Of a stretch of 21,747 nt of DNA, positions 6,898 through 14,524 are shown piece by piece. The translations under genes were made by a program, and so were the position numbers. Source of the DNA: a virus; IMG/VR virus record IMGVR_UViG_3300021964_000637, positions 1 to 21,747 of that record; one strand, 5' to 3'. Every line of letters starts with the position of its first letter. Positions within the stretch are counted from its first letter, which is position 1. Under the pieces are notes generated by a model. The model did no database searches. It was not told the origin of the DNA and was given only the letters and a program-made list of their open reading frames with translations.

Positions 6898-7689
6898 CTA
6901 TTCACTAAACAGGTCGTCGAATTTGCTGACTGTGTTCTGTTTACCGGCTGTAGCATTCTCTAATGTGAAGTCGCTACTTGAAGATTCACTATCACTGCCG
7001 CCTGGTAAAGCAGCAGGAGCAGACTCTTCATTAGAACCAGGGTTTAGGTAATTCTGAAGTTGCTTTTTAATGAATTCGTAGTCATACTCTGTATGTACCT
7101 CTATCGGGTTAGGTTGAGTCTTTAACCATGTATCTACCTGATCGTTATTATCCGATAAAGCAGTTTGTTTAGGTTTAATCCTAACCGAAGTAGTTGGGTA
7201 AGGATTACCTTGTTGTTGTTCAACAACTAAATCCCAACCATTGATTACATCTGTGTAATCCCCTACGTCTTCGTCCTCTGCCAATGCAAGAAGAGCTTTA
7301 TAAATTGTGATACCGAAGCCCCATAGTCTTACGCCTTTATCTTCTTCTCCTCTAACAATAACAGGAGCAAAGATTCTAGTCTTAGGGTTAATTTTACCTG
7401 ATAGTGACCAATTGTCTTTGTCGTTAGTCTTTCTTAGTTCTTTTACGAACTCTTCAATAGGGTCTTGCTTACCAAAATTAGATAATGCAACCATCGGATA
7501 CTTACCGATACCGTAGTGAAATTTTAATTCCTTAAATGGGAATGTTGGATCGTACGCAGAAGGTACGATTCTAATCGTCTGTTTTCCTAATTCAGGTTTC
7601 CAGAAGATAGTTGAATAGTCAGTCTTTTCTCTTTCCTGACCGGTGTTGTTTAACTCGCCGAGTTTCGCTTTAATAGCATTTAAATCCAT
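6898..7689 (-). CDS. gp32: Single-stranded DNA-binding protein (T4 gp32-like), without zinc cysteines
   Basis: This is the ssDNA-binding protein coating replication and recombination intermediates. At 263 residues it is shorter than T4 gp32 (about 300). The N-terminus is a basic helical region. The OB-fold core follows, with Trp/Phe/Tyr-rich strands (IFWKPELGKQTIRIVPS, LKFHYGIGKYPM, VRLWGFGITIYKALL). The tail after ~225 is Ser/Glu/Asp-rich and ends KFDDLFSE, like the acidic protein-interaction tail of gp32. There is no cysteine in the protein, so the His/Cys zinc site of T4 gp32 is absent. The gene has a GTTATATT motif 14 bases before its ATG and a strong terminator after its stop. It lies between the unknown 153-residue protein and uvsX. 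Confidence 0.9.
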   Translation of the reverse strand: MDLNAIKAKLGELNNTGQEREKTDYSTIFWKPELGKQTIRIVPSAYDPTFPFKELKFHYGIGKYPMVALSNFGKQDPIEEFVKELRKTNDKDNWSLSGKINPKTRIFAPVIVRGEEDKGVRLWGFGITIYKALLALAEDEDVGDYTDVINGWDLVVEQQQGNPYPTTSVRIKPKQTALSDNNDQVDTWLKTQPNPIEVHTEYDYEFIKKQLQNYLNPGSNEESAPAALPGGSDSESSSSDFTLENATAGKQNTVSKFDDLFSE

Positions 7690-7703
7690 ATAACTAATTT
7701 TAA

Positions 7704-7711
7704 AATATAAC
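7704..7711 (-). promoter_or_regulatory. GTTATATT motif upstream of gp32
   Basis: The minus strand reads GTTATATTTTAAAA 14 bases before the gp32 ATG, inside the 51-base gap after the 153-residue gene. TATATTTT differs at one position from the TAnnTTTG -7 element of Bacteroidota promoters. No clear upstream TTTG was identified. Function is inferred. Confidence 0.4.
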
Positions 7712-7740
7712 GTTTATTACTATAATATAAGAAGAATAAT

Positions 7741-8202
7741 TTAATTATCCAACTCTACTATCTTATAAAGTTTAGTATTAATCCTTTTTAATTCAGGTCC
7801 TTTAGTAAGAAGTATACAGTTCCTGAAGTCACTCCAATTTATACGGTAAGAAGTATCAAGCACGCCACCGTTTAATTCTTTAATTAAAGTATTTAGTGCA
7901 TTGATTGTATACAGAGTGTTAGATTCTTTTTTTCTATGAACAAGAATGGTATTATCCAAAAATGTGCTTACGTTTCCAAAGTCCACATTGTAAGTACAGA
8001 TGTACTCATCTTGAGATTTTGAATATAGCACAAAAATTTTGTTGTAAATTATTTTGTACTTCTCTTGTATTGTAGCTAGTACTTCGTCTAAGTTTTCTTC
8101 TACAGAGAAAGTACAGAAAAGTTTATTACTCATATCTTCAGTTAAATGGATGGGATCGATATCGTAATCGAACCCTCTATCTATAACGTTTTCATCTTTC
8201 AT
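7741..8202 (-). CDS. Conserved-looking hypothetical protein between polymerase and gp32
   Basis: I do not recognise this 153-residue protein. It is soluble, with no signal peptide or membrane segment. It has an acidic N-terminus, alternating strand-like segments (KIIYNKIFVLY, YICTYNVDF), and a helix-rich C-terminal part (YTINALNTLIKELNGG, then DWSDF-type and ELKRINTKLYKI segments) that looks like a compact DNA- or protein-binding domain. The ATG at 8202 follows the polymerase stop by 17 bases and overlaps a TATTTATA motif. In T4, small regulators of late transcription and helicase loading (33, 59) map beside gene 32, so a replication or transcription accessory role is a reasonable guess from position only. 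The coding call is firm because of length, spacing and strand; the function is unknown. Confidence 0.8.
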   Translation of the reverse strand: MKDENVIDRGFDYDIDPIHLTEDMSNKLFCTFSVEENLDEVLATIQEKYKIIYNKIFVLYSKSQDEYICTYNVDFGNVSTFLDNTILVHRKKESNTLYTINALNTLIKELNGGVLDTSYRINWSDFRNCILLTKGPELKRINTKLYKIVELDN

Positions 8203-8209
8203 ATAAATA
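8202..8209 (-). promoter_or_regulatory. TATTTATA motif overlapping a start codon
   Basis: The minus strand reads TATTTATA, whose final A is the first base of the ATG of the 153-residue gene. It is therefore too close to be that gene's promoter unless the transcript is leaderless or begins at a later gene. It may be a chance copy or a translation-start feature. Confidence 0.2.
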
Positions 8210-8219
8210 TCATTTTGTT

Positions 8220-9536
8220 CTATAAACAGAGATCTTTAGAATATTTAAATTTTATTGGGTATTTACCCCCTGATTCTAATATCTCCTGTAGTTCTTCTAA
8301 GGTTTCTTTACCGTCTTCTTTATGAAAATCAAAAAGTAATGCATCATATGTATATAAAACTAATTTAGTTTTCTTATCTCTAAGATACCCTAGTACATCC
8401 TTTAATATAAGAATATTTCTCGAAGTCTCTAACGATTGCATAATATAATTCATTAACTTCTGAGGATTCATGTCTTTGAGCGAGCTTGTGAAAGGTTTTT
8501 CACTAATTGGAGCCAAGACTTTTCCGTCAGCTTCGTATCGTTTCCATAACTCTTTGATATAATTATCAATTCTTGTAAAGATTTCAAGGAAAGCGTACTT
8601 GTCTGGTATCTTACCATAAATTGCGTGAAAGTTAATCTGTTTTGCTTGGTCATATTCATCTTCCGTGATTTCTTCTTTGTTAAAATATTGTTTTGCTAGC
8701 TGTTTATGAGCTGATTCGCTTGTAAGGTCATACCCAATCTGCTCACAAAGTAGACGAAGGTGATAACCATCAAAATCCAACTCAACAAAGTAATCCCCGG
8801 TCGGTCTAAAACATTTCCTATGTTCTGGGCTTTTAGGGATAGCAGCGAAATTAACGCTATTAAAAGCATTAGTTGGTCTAGAGGTGACATTGTATAAATT
8901 ATAAGAGGTTAAAACTGTATTATCTACTATATTATACAAAGGATCACGTGGTTTAAACATTTCCACAAAATTTTCATAGTAGATTCCAAGACCAGACTGT
9001 TCAATCAAGTAAAATACATTGGTTGCAGTCTTATTATAAAAATCGAAACCAGACGGAATGTCATATTCGATCACATCTTTAACCTTATCGTATACTTTTT
9101 CACATGATTCAAACAATTTACTTATAGGAACTAACTTATTTACTTCCTTAAATCTATTAAATTTATTATAGAAAAAATTTAAATCGTGAGAATACTCTAA
9201 CTTATCGTATTTAGTCATTGAGTATAGTAACGAAAGATCGATGGCTGACTGTATATTAAAGTAATACAGTAGGTTCTTTTTATCTAACGTATATACATTA
9301 GTAGCTTTAGAAAGAATAGCAGAGACACGGTCTCTAGACACATTCATACCTTCATCGTGATCGATAGGAATTATGTACCCTTGCTTGGAGCCTATTAATC
9401 TAATGTAGACTGCCACACAAGAATTCAGCTTAGGGTGATAGGAGTAATTAGATGGGATTACATCTACATAAATTCCAAGTCTAGCAAGCTTTTCGAGATT
9501 GTCTAACTTATCGTCTTGTTCTACTATATAAAACAC
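8220..9536 (-). CDS. Short, divergent family A DNA polymerase with degenerate N-terminal exonuclease-like region
   Basis: This is the phage DNA polymerase, 438 residues, far shorter than E. coli Pol I (928). Palm and fingers motifs are recognisable: TSRPTNAF...AAIPKSPEHRKCF (218-243), like the RLSS...NIP...R motif; motif A ELDFDGYHLRLL (252-263, D254 catalytic); motif B QAKQINFHAIYG (297-308, K299, F303, Y307); MQSLETS (366-372); and motif C LYTYDALLF (394-402, D398 catalytic). Departures are H259 where Pol I has the steric-gate Glu, Tyr before K299 where Arg is usual, and YDA for HDE in motif C. Residues 1-110 resemble the 3'-5' exonuclease fold but without recognisable DxE/Asp metal motifs. 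The start is GTG: an in-frame TAA lies just upstream and the next ATG is residue 64. No T4-type family B polymerase is seen here. Confidence 0.88.
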   Translation of the reverse strand: MFYIVEQDDKLDNLEKLARLGIYVDVIPSNYSYHPKLNSCVAVYIRLIGSKQGYIIPIDHDEGMNVSRDRVSAILSKATNVYTLDKKNLLYYFNIQSAIDLSLLYSMTKYDKLEYSHDLNFFYNKFNRFKEVNKLVPISKLFESCEKVYDKVKDVIEYDIPSGFDFYNKTATNVFYLIEQSGLGIYYENFVEMFKPRDPLYNIVDNTVLTSYNLYNVTSRPTNAFNSVNFAAIPKSPEHRKCFRPTGDYFVELDFDGYHLRLLCEQIGYDLTSESAHKQLAKQYFNKEEITEDEYDQAKQINFHAIYGKIPDKYAFLEIFTRIDNYIKELWKRYEADGKVLAPISEKPFTSSLKDMNPQKLMNYIMQSLETSRNILILKDVLGYLRDKKTKLVLYTYDALLFDFHKEDGKETLEELQEILESGGKYPIKFKYSKDLCL

Positions 9537-9554
9537 GTATAACCATTTTTATTT

Positions 9555-9562
9555 AATATAAC
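9555..9562 (-). promoter_or_regulatory. GTTATATT motif upstream of DNA polymerase
   Basis: The minus strand reads GTTATATT 18 bases before the GTG start of the polymerase, in the 54-base gap that separates the structural block from the replication block. The gap also contains GGTTTATAAAC. A new transcript start here would fit the change in gene function. Function is inferred. Confidence 0.4.
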
Positions 9563-9590
9563 GATTTTTTGTTTATAAACCAACTAATAG

Positions 9591-10118
9591 TTAGTTTTTT
9601 ACAAACTGAGAGGTATTGGTAAGTACTTGTTTTCCTATACCGGGTAGTTCTTTTTCGGCTTGATTAATGACATCTTGGTTCTTTGCTTTAATACCAGGAT
9701 ATACATAACCGTTAATTGTTTGATCTTCTAATTCACCTTTTATATACCAGTTTACTTTTAGAGTCTTTCTATACAGTTTATTTTCTTTTCTTTGCTCTAA
9801 ATATTTTGGTTTATCTACTTCTATGACTCTTCTAGATCTAGCGTCCATTACAAAGTATCTAATAAACGTTCCTTTATTATAGTCTTCTGCTGTTGGCTTG
9901 ACATAAACTGTTCTTAGACCTAACGCCTTCTCTTCTGCAGCAGCGTCTTTAACTAATACTAGAGGTTGGGATTTGCTTGTAACTTCAGAACCTTTAAAGT
10001 AATTGCCTTTATAGTCTTGTACAAATTTACCTAGATACTGCCTGCCTGATGAAGGATCGATTAACTTCCCAGGTACTTTACCGCCTACTTTTATTTTATG
10101 TTTAGGTACGTATCCCAT
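9591..10118 (-). CDS. Unknown protein at the end of the baseplate operon
   Basis: This 175-residue protein is basic and begins MGYVPKHKIKVGGKVPGK. The N-terminal region contains short Gly/Tyr-rich strand segments (GRQYLGKFVQDYKGNYFKGSEV) that look like a small beta domain. It is followed by a charged region, then a C-terminal part with NGYVYPGIKAKNQDVI. There is no signal peptide or transmembrane segment. The ATG forms a TAATG overlap with the stop of the hub-like gene, so it is the last cistron of the baseplate set. The position suggests a baseplate or tail-assembly role, but no family was recognised and I assign no function. Confidence 0.75.
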   Translation of the reverse strand: MGYVPKHKIKVGGKVPGKLIDPSSGRQYLGKFVQDYKGNYFKGSEVTSKSQPLVLVKDAAAEEKALGLRTVYVKPTAEDYNKGTFIRYFVMDARSRRVIEVDKPKYLEQRKENKLYRKTLKVNWYIKGELEDQTINGYVYPGIKAKNQDVINQAEKELPGIGKQVLTNTSQFVKN

Positions 10119-12289
10119 TATATATTTCTCATTTTAGCTCGAAGATTAGTCTTCCAACCTTCTCTTCCAATTTCATGATCCACACCAACAACATAAAAAG
10201 CAAAGTCTTTATATTTTCTAGGAACAATATCTGTATTAATAGTAAAGGTACTAGCAATTTTAAATCCTGAAATACCTTTCATACCTATAGACAGTTCGAT
10301 AGGTACTGGTAGTCCGTTAGGTTTTTTATTCTTAGCATTATCTAACTGTATTGCTCTTTTTAGTTCAGCTGATGCTTCGTTATATAGTTCTGACCAATAA
10401 ACGGGATTAATAACTTCTTTTTCATTTAAGTTTTTCCATGCTTTTTCGAATCTTTCTTTAAAAGGTTCTTTTTTAGCATCATCAGTAGATTCTGTCTTAT
10501 CTCCACCTTTATCGTCTTGCCCTTTAGATAATGCATGTCTATCCACACAGCCAGCATTAAACTTCAAGATATTAGATAAATTATCGTTGTAGTCGGCAGT
10601 ATTTCCTTGGGCAGCAATAGAAACCATACTAGCCATTTCAGATGTAATTTTACTATCTACTTTTATATCGTGTACTGTGCTTGAAAGACCAGAGACTTGT
10701 ATCTCTTTTGGTCTACTTGTAGTAGTAGGAAAGGATCTATCATATACTACATATGTTTGTTTTTCATCATCGTAGAATAAATCCAAATTATTTATTCCTC
10801 CTAAAGAAAAATTAATGCCTGCCAATACAGATTTAATAAATTCAAATATACCTTCTCCTGGTTCTACAGGGTTTTCTACAAAAGTATCCATCTTATCTTT
10901 TAAATAATAAGTCGATATCATGATACTTGTACACAAATTTTCTTTTCCAGCAAGAGCTTTTTGAGCTTTGCCTATAATATCATTTTTAGGTTTAGTTAAG
11001 CTAAAATTAGCAAAAGGATAAGAACTGGAAGCTTTTTTAGGAATAAATACATTCAATGGATCACATGAGTAATGACCAGGAAAGGATACGTATTTTTCTT
11101 GAGAATCTGTTTCAAAACCACAAATAACATTCCCGTGGTGATCTTTCATTAACTCGAAAGAGTTAACAATGTCCAATAATGCTCCTAATGGTATGTAGTT
11201 GATAAAAACAGATGAATTATAAAATAATCTTGTAAACGCATAATTTCCTTCTCCTACTGAGGCTCTAAATCCTACTGTAGGCCAATCTTGTCTAAATTTA
11301 TTAGCAATAGATGGTGCTTTCGCCTCTCTTAGCAAACTAAGTAAGAAGCCATCATCTTTTTTAATTTTTTCTAGTCGTTCACTAATAAAGTGAACTACAC
11401 TCTTAGCTTCTTGTTGACCTTCTTCTTGATCATCATTTTTTTGATCTTCTGCAGATGCGTGAGTTGTAACGTTACTTGCTTTTAGTCCTTCTAGTATGAC
11501 TCCTTTTGAAATTATTTTTACTGAGCAATCATAAGTACCATCGTTACCTAAGGTCCAGTTAAAGTTAGTAATGTACCCAAACATTCCATCGTAGTTCCCA
11601 TCATATTGATTTCTTAGTGTATCAATAGTAGCAACGATTCCTGGTGATGTCCCGTTAAACCATGTAGTATCTGGTACAACCGGGTCCCCGCTAGGTGTTT
11701 TTACATTACCGCTGTTATCTACATAAACTGAATGTCCCCATTCTAGTAATGCTCCGTAACCCACTCTAAAGTATAGTCTTTCGATATCGTCTAAATCCTC
11801 TTTAGAAAAAACTTTAAATTTAACTGATGCTTCTTTTAATGTACCGAAAGTATTTTTAGCCTTTACTGTTGCGCTAATAATACCAGGCATAGGTTTAAAG
11901 CCTGTAGATTTAGAAACATGGTAGGCTCTTGAACCTGCAGAGGTTTTACTAGCATAAGATATGCCACTCCTCATTCCACCGGGATCTAGTACATCAGGAT
12001 TGTTTTGATTTTGTGTAGATTGAGTTAATACGCCTCCTGTCAGTACTAAACTTCTAGCTAATTCATTACTACCCGGTACCGATGATTTTAATGTAGATTG
12101 CTTTAACAGTGATTCTGCTTCTGAGTTGCTGATTGTATTAACAGAAGATCTTAATCTTATCCAAGCATTTGATGAATTAAGATAATTTAATGCAGCCTTA
12201 GATCTAGATGTAGAAGCATGAAGTGCTTCACGTTTAGAAATCTGAGTGTGAACTTTCTCCGAAATTGATGATCCAATACCTTCTGCCAT
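10118..12289 (-). CDS. Large baseplate hub-like protein
   Basis: This 723-residue protein is probably the central hub under the tail tube. After a Ser/Asn-rich N-terminus, residues ~125-270 hold a conserved-looking domain with KPMPGIISATVKAKN, ERLYFRVGYGALLEWGHSVYVDN and GMFGYITNFNWTLGNDGTYDCSVKIISKG. These are reminiscent of the tube-like beta domains of gp27/gpD-type hub proteins. A charged acidic linker (DDQEEGQQEAK) follows. The C-terminus (ELSIGMKGISGFKIASTFTINTDIVP..., then VVGVDHEIGREGWKTNLRAKM) resembles the end of contractile-tail hub proteins, where the last barrel contacts the spike. No lysozyme domain was seen, unlike T4 gp5. It is flanked by TAATG overlaps with the LysM gene upstream and the 175-residue gene downstream. 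Placement after tape measure, tube-cap-like and LysM genes supports the hub call; exact orthology is not certain. Confidence 0.62.
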   Translation of the reverse strand: MAEGIGSSISEKVHTQISKREALHASTSRSKAALNYLNSSNAWIRLRSSVNTISNSEAESLLKQSTLKSSVPGSNELARSLVLTGGVLTQSTQNQNNPDVLDPGGMRSGISYASKTSAGSRAYHVSKSTGFKPMPGIISATVKAKNTFGTLKEASVKFKVFSKEDLDDIERLYFRVGYGALLEWGHSVYVDNSGNVKTPSGDPVVPDTTWFNGTSPGIVATIDTLRNQYDGNYDGMFGYITNFNWTLGNDGTYDCSVKIISKGVILEGLKASNVTTHASAEDQKNDDQEEGQQEAKSVVHFISERLEKIKKDDGFLLSLLREAKAPSIANKFRQDWPTVGFRASVGEGNYAFTRLFYNSSVFINYIPLGALLDIVNSFELMKDHHGNVICGFETDSQEKYVSFPGHYSCDPLNVFIPKKASSSYPFANFSLTKPKNDIIGKAQKALAGKENLCTSIMISTYYLKDKMDTFVENPVEPGEGIFEFIKSVLAGINFSLGGINNLDLFYDDEKQTYVVYDRSFPTTTSRPKEIQVSGLSSTVHDIKVDSKITSEMASMVSIAAQGNTADYNDNLSNILKFNAGCVDRHALSKGQDDKGGDKTESTDDAKKEPFKERFEKAWKNLNEKEVINPVYWSELYNEASAELKRAIQLDNAKNKKPNGLPVPIELSIGMKGISGFKIASTFTINTDIVPRKYKDFAFYVVGVDHEIGREGWKTNLRAKMRNI

Positions 12290-12594
12290 TATAACGTTTC
12301 ATTTAAGCTTTCAAATAATGCTTGTGCTTTTCGGCCATCAGCCGGTATTCTTAATTGCACGCCGGGTTGAACAATCATTCCATCTCTTTTAGAAGTATTC
12401 GCCATAGCAATAACCCACCATAGAGTTTGGTCTCCATAGAACTGCTGTGCTAAAGTATCATACCTATCAGAACCTGTTGTTATAATATAGGTATCGTCCG
12501 CTGTAGCAGGTATCTCTGGGTATATAGCATTCTTTCTATATCTTCTACCGCTTGCAGTATGTAATGATTCTATATTTTTATATCTATCTGCCAT
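12289..12594 (-). CDS. LysM-domain baseplate protein (gp53 / tail protein X-like)
   Basis: This 101-residue protein is mostly one LysM-like domain at about 36-85: YIITTGSDRYDTLAQQFYGD, then LWWVIAMANTSKRDGMIVQPG and VQLRIPA. It has the typical D-T-L-A...Y-G-D, W-W-I-A-x-A-N and P-G-x-x-L-R-I-P positions. In contractile tails, small LysM proteins (T4 gp53, P2 gpX, Afp7-type) bind at the tube-baseplate joint rather than acting on peptidoglycan. There is no signal peptide. Both ends are TAATG overlaps with the flanking baseplate genes, so it is translated in series with them. The domain is clear; which of the LysM tail proteins it matches is inferred. Confidence 0.8.
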   Translation of the reverse strand: MADRYKNIESLHTASGRRYRKNAIYPEIPATADDTYIITTGSDRYDTLAQQFYGDQTLWWVIAMANTSKRDGMIVQPGVQLRIPADGRKAQALFESLNETL

Positions 12595-14162
12595 TATCCT
12601 ATAAATGTACTATTTGCTGTAGGAACGAAATCATGAATTGGAGTAAACGCTACACTTACGTCTAATATGTGAGGTAACATTTTATCTCCTTCACCTTCGT
12701 TATCTATATCCCATGGGTAACCTACATCCCATTTGACACCAACAGATGAAATAAATCCTGATACGTTCTTCATATAATCACCTATTGTAATTTTTGTTAA
12801 CGTACCTCTCATAAAAGATCCTGCTCCATAAGTAGGTGCTGTTGAACCAACTAACTTATTTAGCTTTTCATATAATGGATCTATATCTTTTTTAGAAAAA
12901 GCAGCTATCTTAAAATCAAATGAGATATCTCTTTTAAATCCTTCATAGTTATATAACTCTTCTCCTCTACCAACATACTTAGTACCTCCCCAGTTTCCTG
13001 AGTAGTTATCATTTAATCCTCCTAAGAATGCTCTAAAATATAAGAACTTTCCAGTAGAATCGCCAGGAGTAAATACATTAAATTCAAAAGGAATAATATC
13101 TTGTTTGTCTGAACCTAATATACTTGCTGTTTGAACTGCTAAAGACTGAACTGTATCTGGTTTATCAGCAGCAGGAACTACTGAAGATCTTTTTTCTCTA
13201 TCCTTTCTAGATTCATCTTTTGACCTATTACCTATAACAGTAATTTGATCTGAGTAGAATACTTCAGTACCGTCTATATTAATGTCTTTAATGTACTGTT
13301 GTTGATTATCTTCATACCCAACACTAGGTCTTTGTCTATAAGAACGTGTAGGCTGGTTAGCTATAGGTTTTACTGTGATGGTAGGTTGTGGTTTTGGATC
13401 AACTACTACAGCACTTTCTTGTGGTGGGTTCCATCCTTCACCTCCTGTGTTATCAACAAAAGCTTTATTACCAGCTTTAACTATTTTTCTTATATCACCA
13501 CCTTCAGTATCTATATAGTCGTTCTTCTGCTTTGGTATAAATGTTCCAAAAGCTCTATCCCATGTCTGCCCACTATTATACTTATTATTAGCAGTTTTTC
13601 CTAATCCTGTGATTTGAAAGTTATCTACAACAATAAAACTACCTCCATTTTCTGGGGCATCTGGTGCTATATTTGGTATAATTGAGCCATCTGGAGCAGA
13701 TAAATGAGCTTGTTTCATTCCTTGCTTACCTAAATAAGAAGTATCTTTCAGTCCTCTTATAAGGTGTGTACCTGTACCGTTTGCAGGAATTTGTGCAAGA
13801 ATAGAAGCAGTTGCTAAGACAGTATCAATAGCTGTCTTTTTAGCTCTTTCTCCTAATGCTTGAAGCTTCTGTTTGCCGCTATAAAGAGGTTTACCGTCAG
13901 CATCTTTAGCCATAAACTTGGCTATGTCTTGCTTTATGTTGGTTTGAGCTAATAGAGCTTGGTTACCTAAAAACTTAAGTCCTGGTTTTCTAGCTAGTAT
14001 CTTAACATGTCTAGCTAAATCATCTATACGATGATTAATTTGCATAGAAATACCGCCTGTCTTCGGTGGATCGTTAATATCCTTAGATACCAGCAGGTTT
14101 TTTGTCCCAGTATCGCTATGCTTTAAGGACTTAAGGTTAGTTTTTAGCTCTAATAACGCCAT
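12594..14162 (-). CDS. Baseplate / tail-tube-cap-like structural protein
   Basis: This is a 522-residue two-part protein. Residues 1-350 are low in recognisable structure: an N-terminal helical Lys-rich part (40-125), Gly/Asn-rich loops and a Pro-rich stretch (VVVDPKPQPTITVKPI, 252-267), then a charged linker (SKDESRKDREKR). Residues ~357-522 form a compact domain: IPFEFNVFTPGD, FLYFRAFLGGLNDNYSGNW, YVGRGEELYNYEGFKRDISFDFKI, and VGVKWDVGYPWD followed by LPHILDVSVAFTPIHDFVP. This pattern recalls tube-fold baseplate proteins such as tail-tube initiators and caps (the T4 gp48/gp54 role). The ATG lies 3 bases after the preceding stop, and the stop overlaps the LysM start as TAATG. A structural role is well supported by context; the specific role is inferred. 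Confidence 0.65.
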   Translation of the reverse strand: MALLELKTNLKSLKHSDTGTKNLLVSKDINDPPKTGGISMQINHRIDDLARHVKILARKPGLKFLGNQALLAQTNIKQDIAKFMAKDADGKPLYSGKQKLQALGERAKKTAIDTVLATASILAQIPANGTGTHLIRGLKDTSYLGKQGMKQAHLSAPDGSIIPNIAPDAPENGGSFIVVDNFQITGLGKTANNKYNSGQTWDRAFGTFIPKQKNDYIDTEGGDIRKIVKAGNKAFVDNTGGEGWNPPQESAVVVDPKPQPTITVKPIANQPTRSYRQRPSVGYEDNQQQYIKDINIDGTEVFYSDQITVIGNRSKDESRKDREKRSSVVPAADKPDTVQSLAVQTASILGSDKQDIIPFEFNVFTPGDSTGKFLYFRAFLGGLNDNYSGNWGGTKYVGRGEELYNYEGFKRDISFDFKIAAFSKKDIDPLYEKLNKLVGSTAPTYGAGSFMRGTLTKITIGDYMKNVSGFISSVGVKWDVGYPWDIDNEGEGDKMLPHILDVSVAFTPIHDFVPTANSTFIG

Positions 14163-14165
14163 TTA

Positions 14166-14516
14166 TTAGAATTTGCCTTGTGCTACTTTATCGATTTCCC
14201 TAGCTCCTTCTACTGAGTATTGATTTTTTTTATTCCAGTGAGACTGATCTAAATTTGTTGCTTCGAAACCTAATGCTTTTTTATTAGACTGATAGTTAAA
14301 AGTTTTAGGGTCTGTGTTTGCATTAATACCTTTATTTCTATGATTGTGGGGACCTGCTACGTCCTGTCCACTAGCATGTAAGTCATTTTCTCTAGTAGCT
14401 CCTGCTCTTTGAGGAGGAATACCTCCGTTATAATGTCCTCCATTTTCTAAATTTTTTCCTTGATCACCGTCAAGAAAATGTTGAAGTTGACCTTTGAAAT
14501 CTCCGTAATGTGCCAT
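14166..14516 (-). CDS. Small Gly/Asn/His-rich protein between tape measure and baseplate genes
   Basis: This 116-residue protein is rich in Gly, Asn, His and Gln (for example NGGHYNGGIPPQRAG and ASGQDVAGPHNHRNKG). It has no hydrophobic core segment, membrane helix or signal peptide and is probably largely disordered. The C-terminal third, after the NTDPKTFNYQSNKKALGFEATN segment, looks more ordered. I do not recognise a family. It lies in the tail operon, with a TATTTATA motif 33 bases before its ATG and the next gene starting 3 bases after its stop. A minor virion, scaffold or assembly role is possible. The coding call rests on ORF position, strand and tight packing. Confidence 0.7.
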   Translation of the reverse strand: MAHYGDFKGQLQHFLDGDQGKNLENGGHYNGGIPPQRAGATRENDLHASGQDVAGPHNHRNKGINANTDPKTFNYQSNKKALGFEATNLDQSHWNKKNQYSVEGAREIDKVAQGKF

Positions 14517-14524
14517 TTTATTTA

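Noticed and set aside
9544-9546. ATG at 9546 as the polymerase start
   Set aside because: It is in a different frame from the polymerase; the polymerase frame has a TAA just upstream and GTG at 9536 as its only plausible early start.
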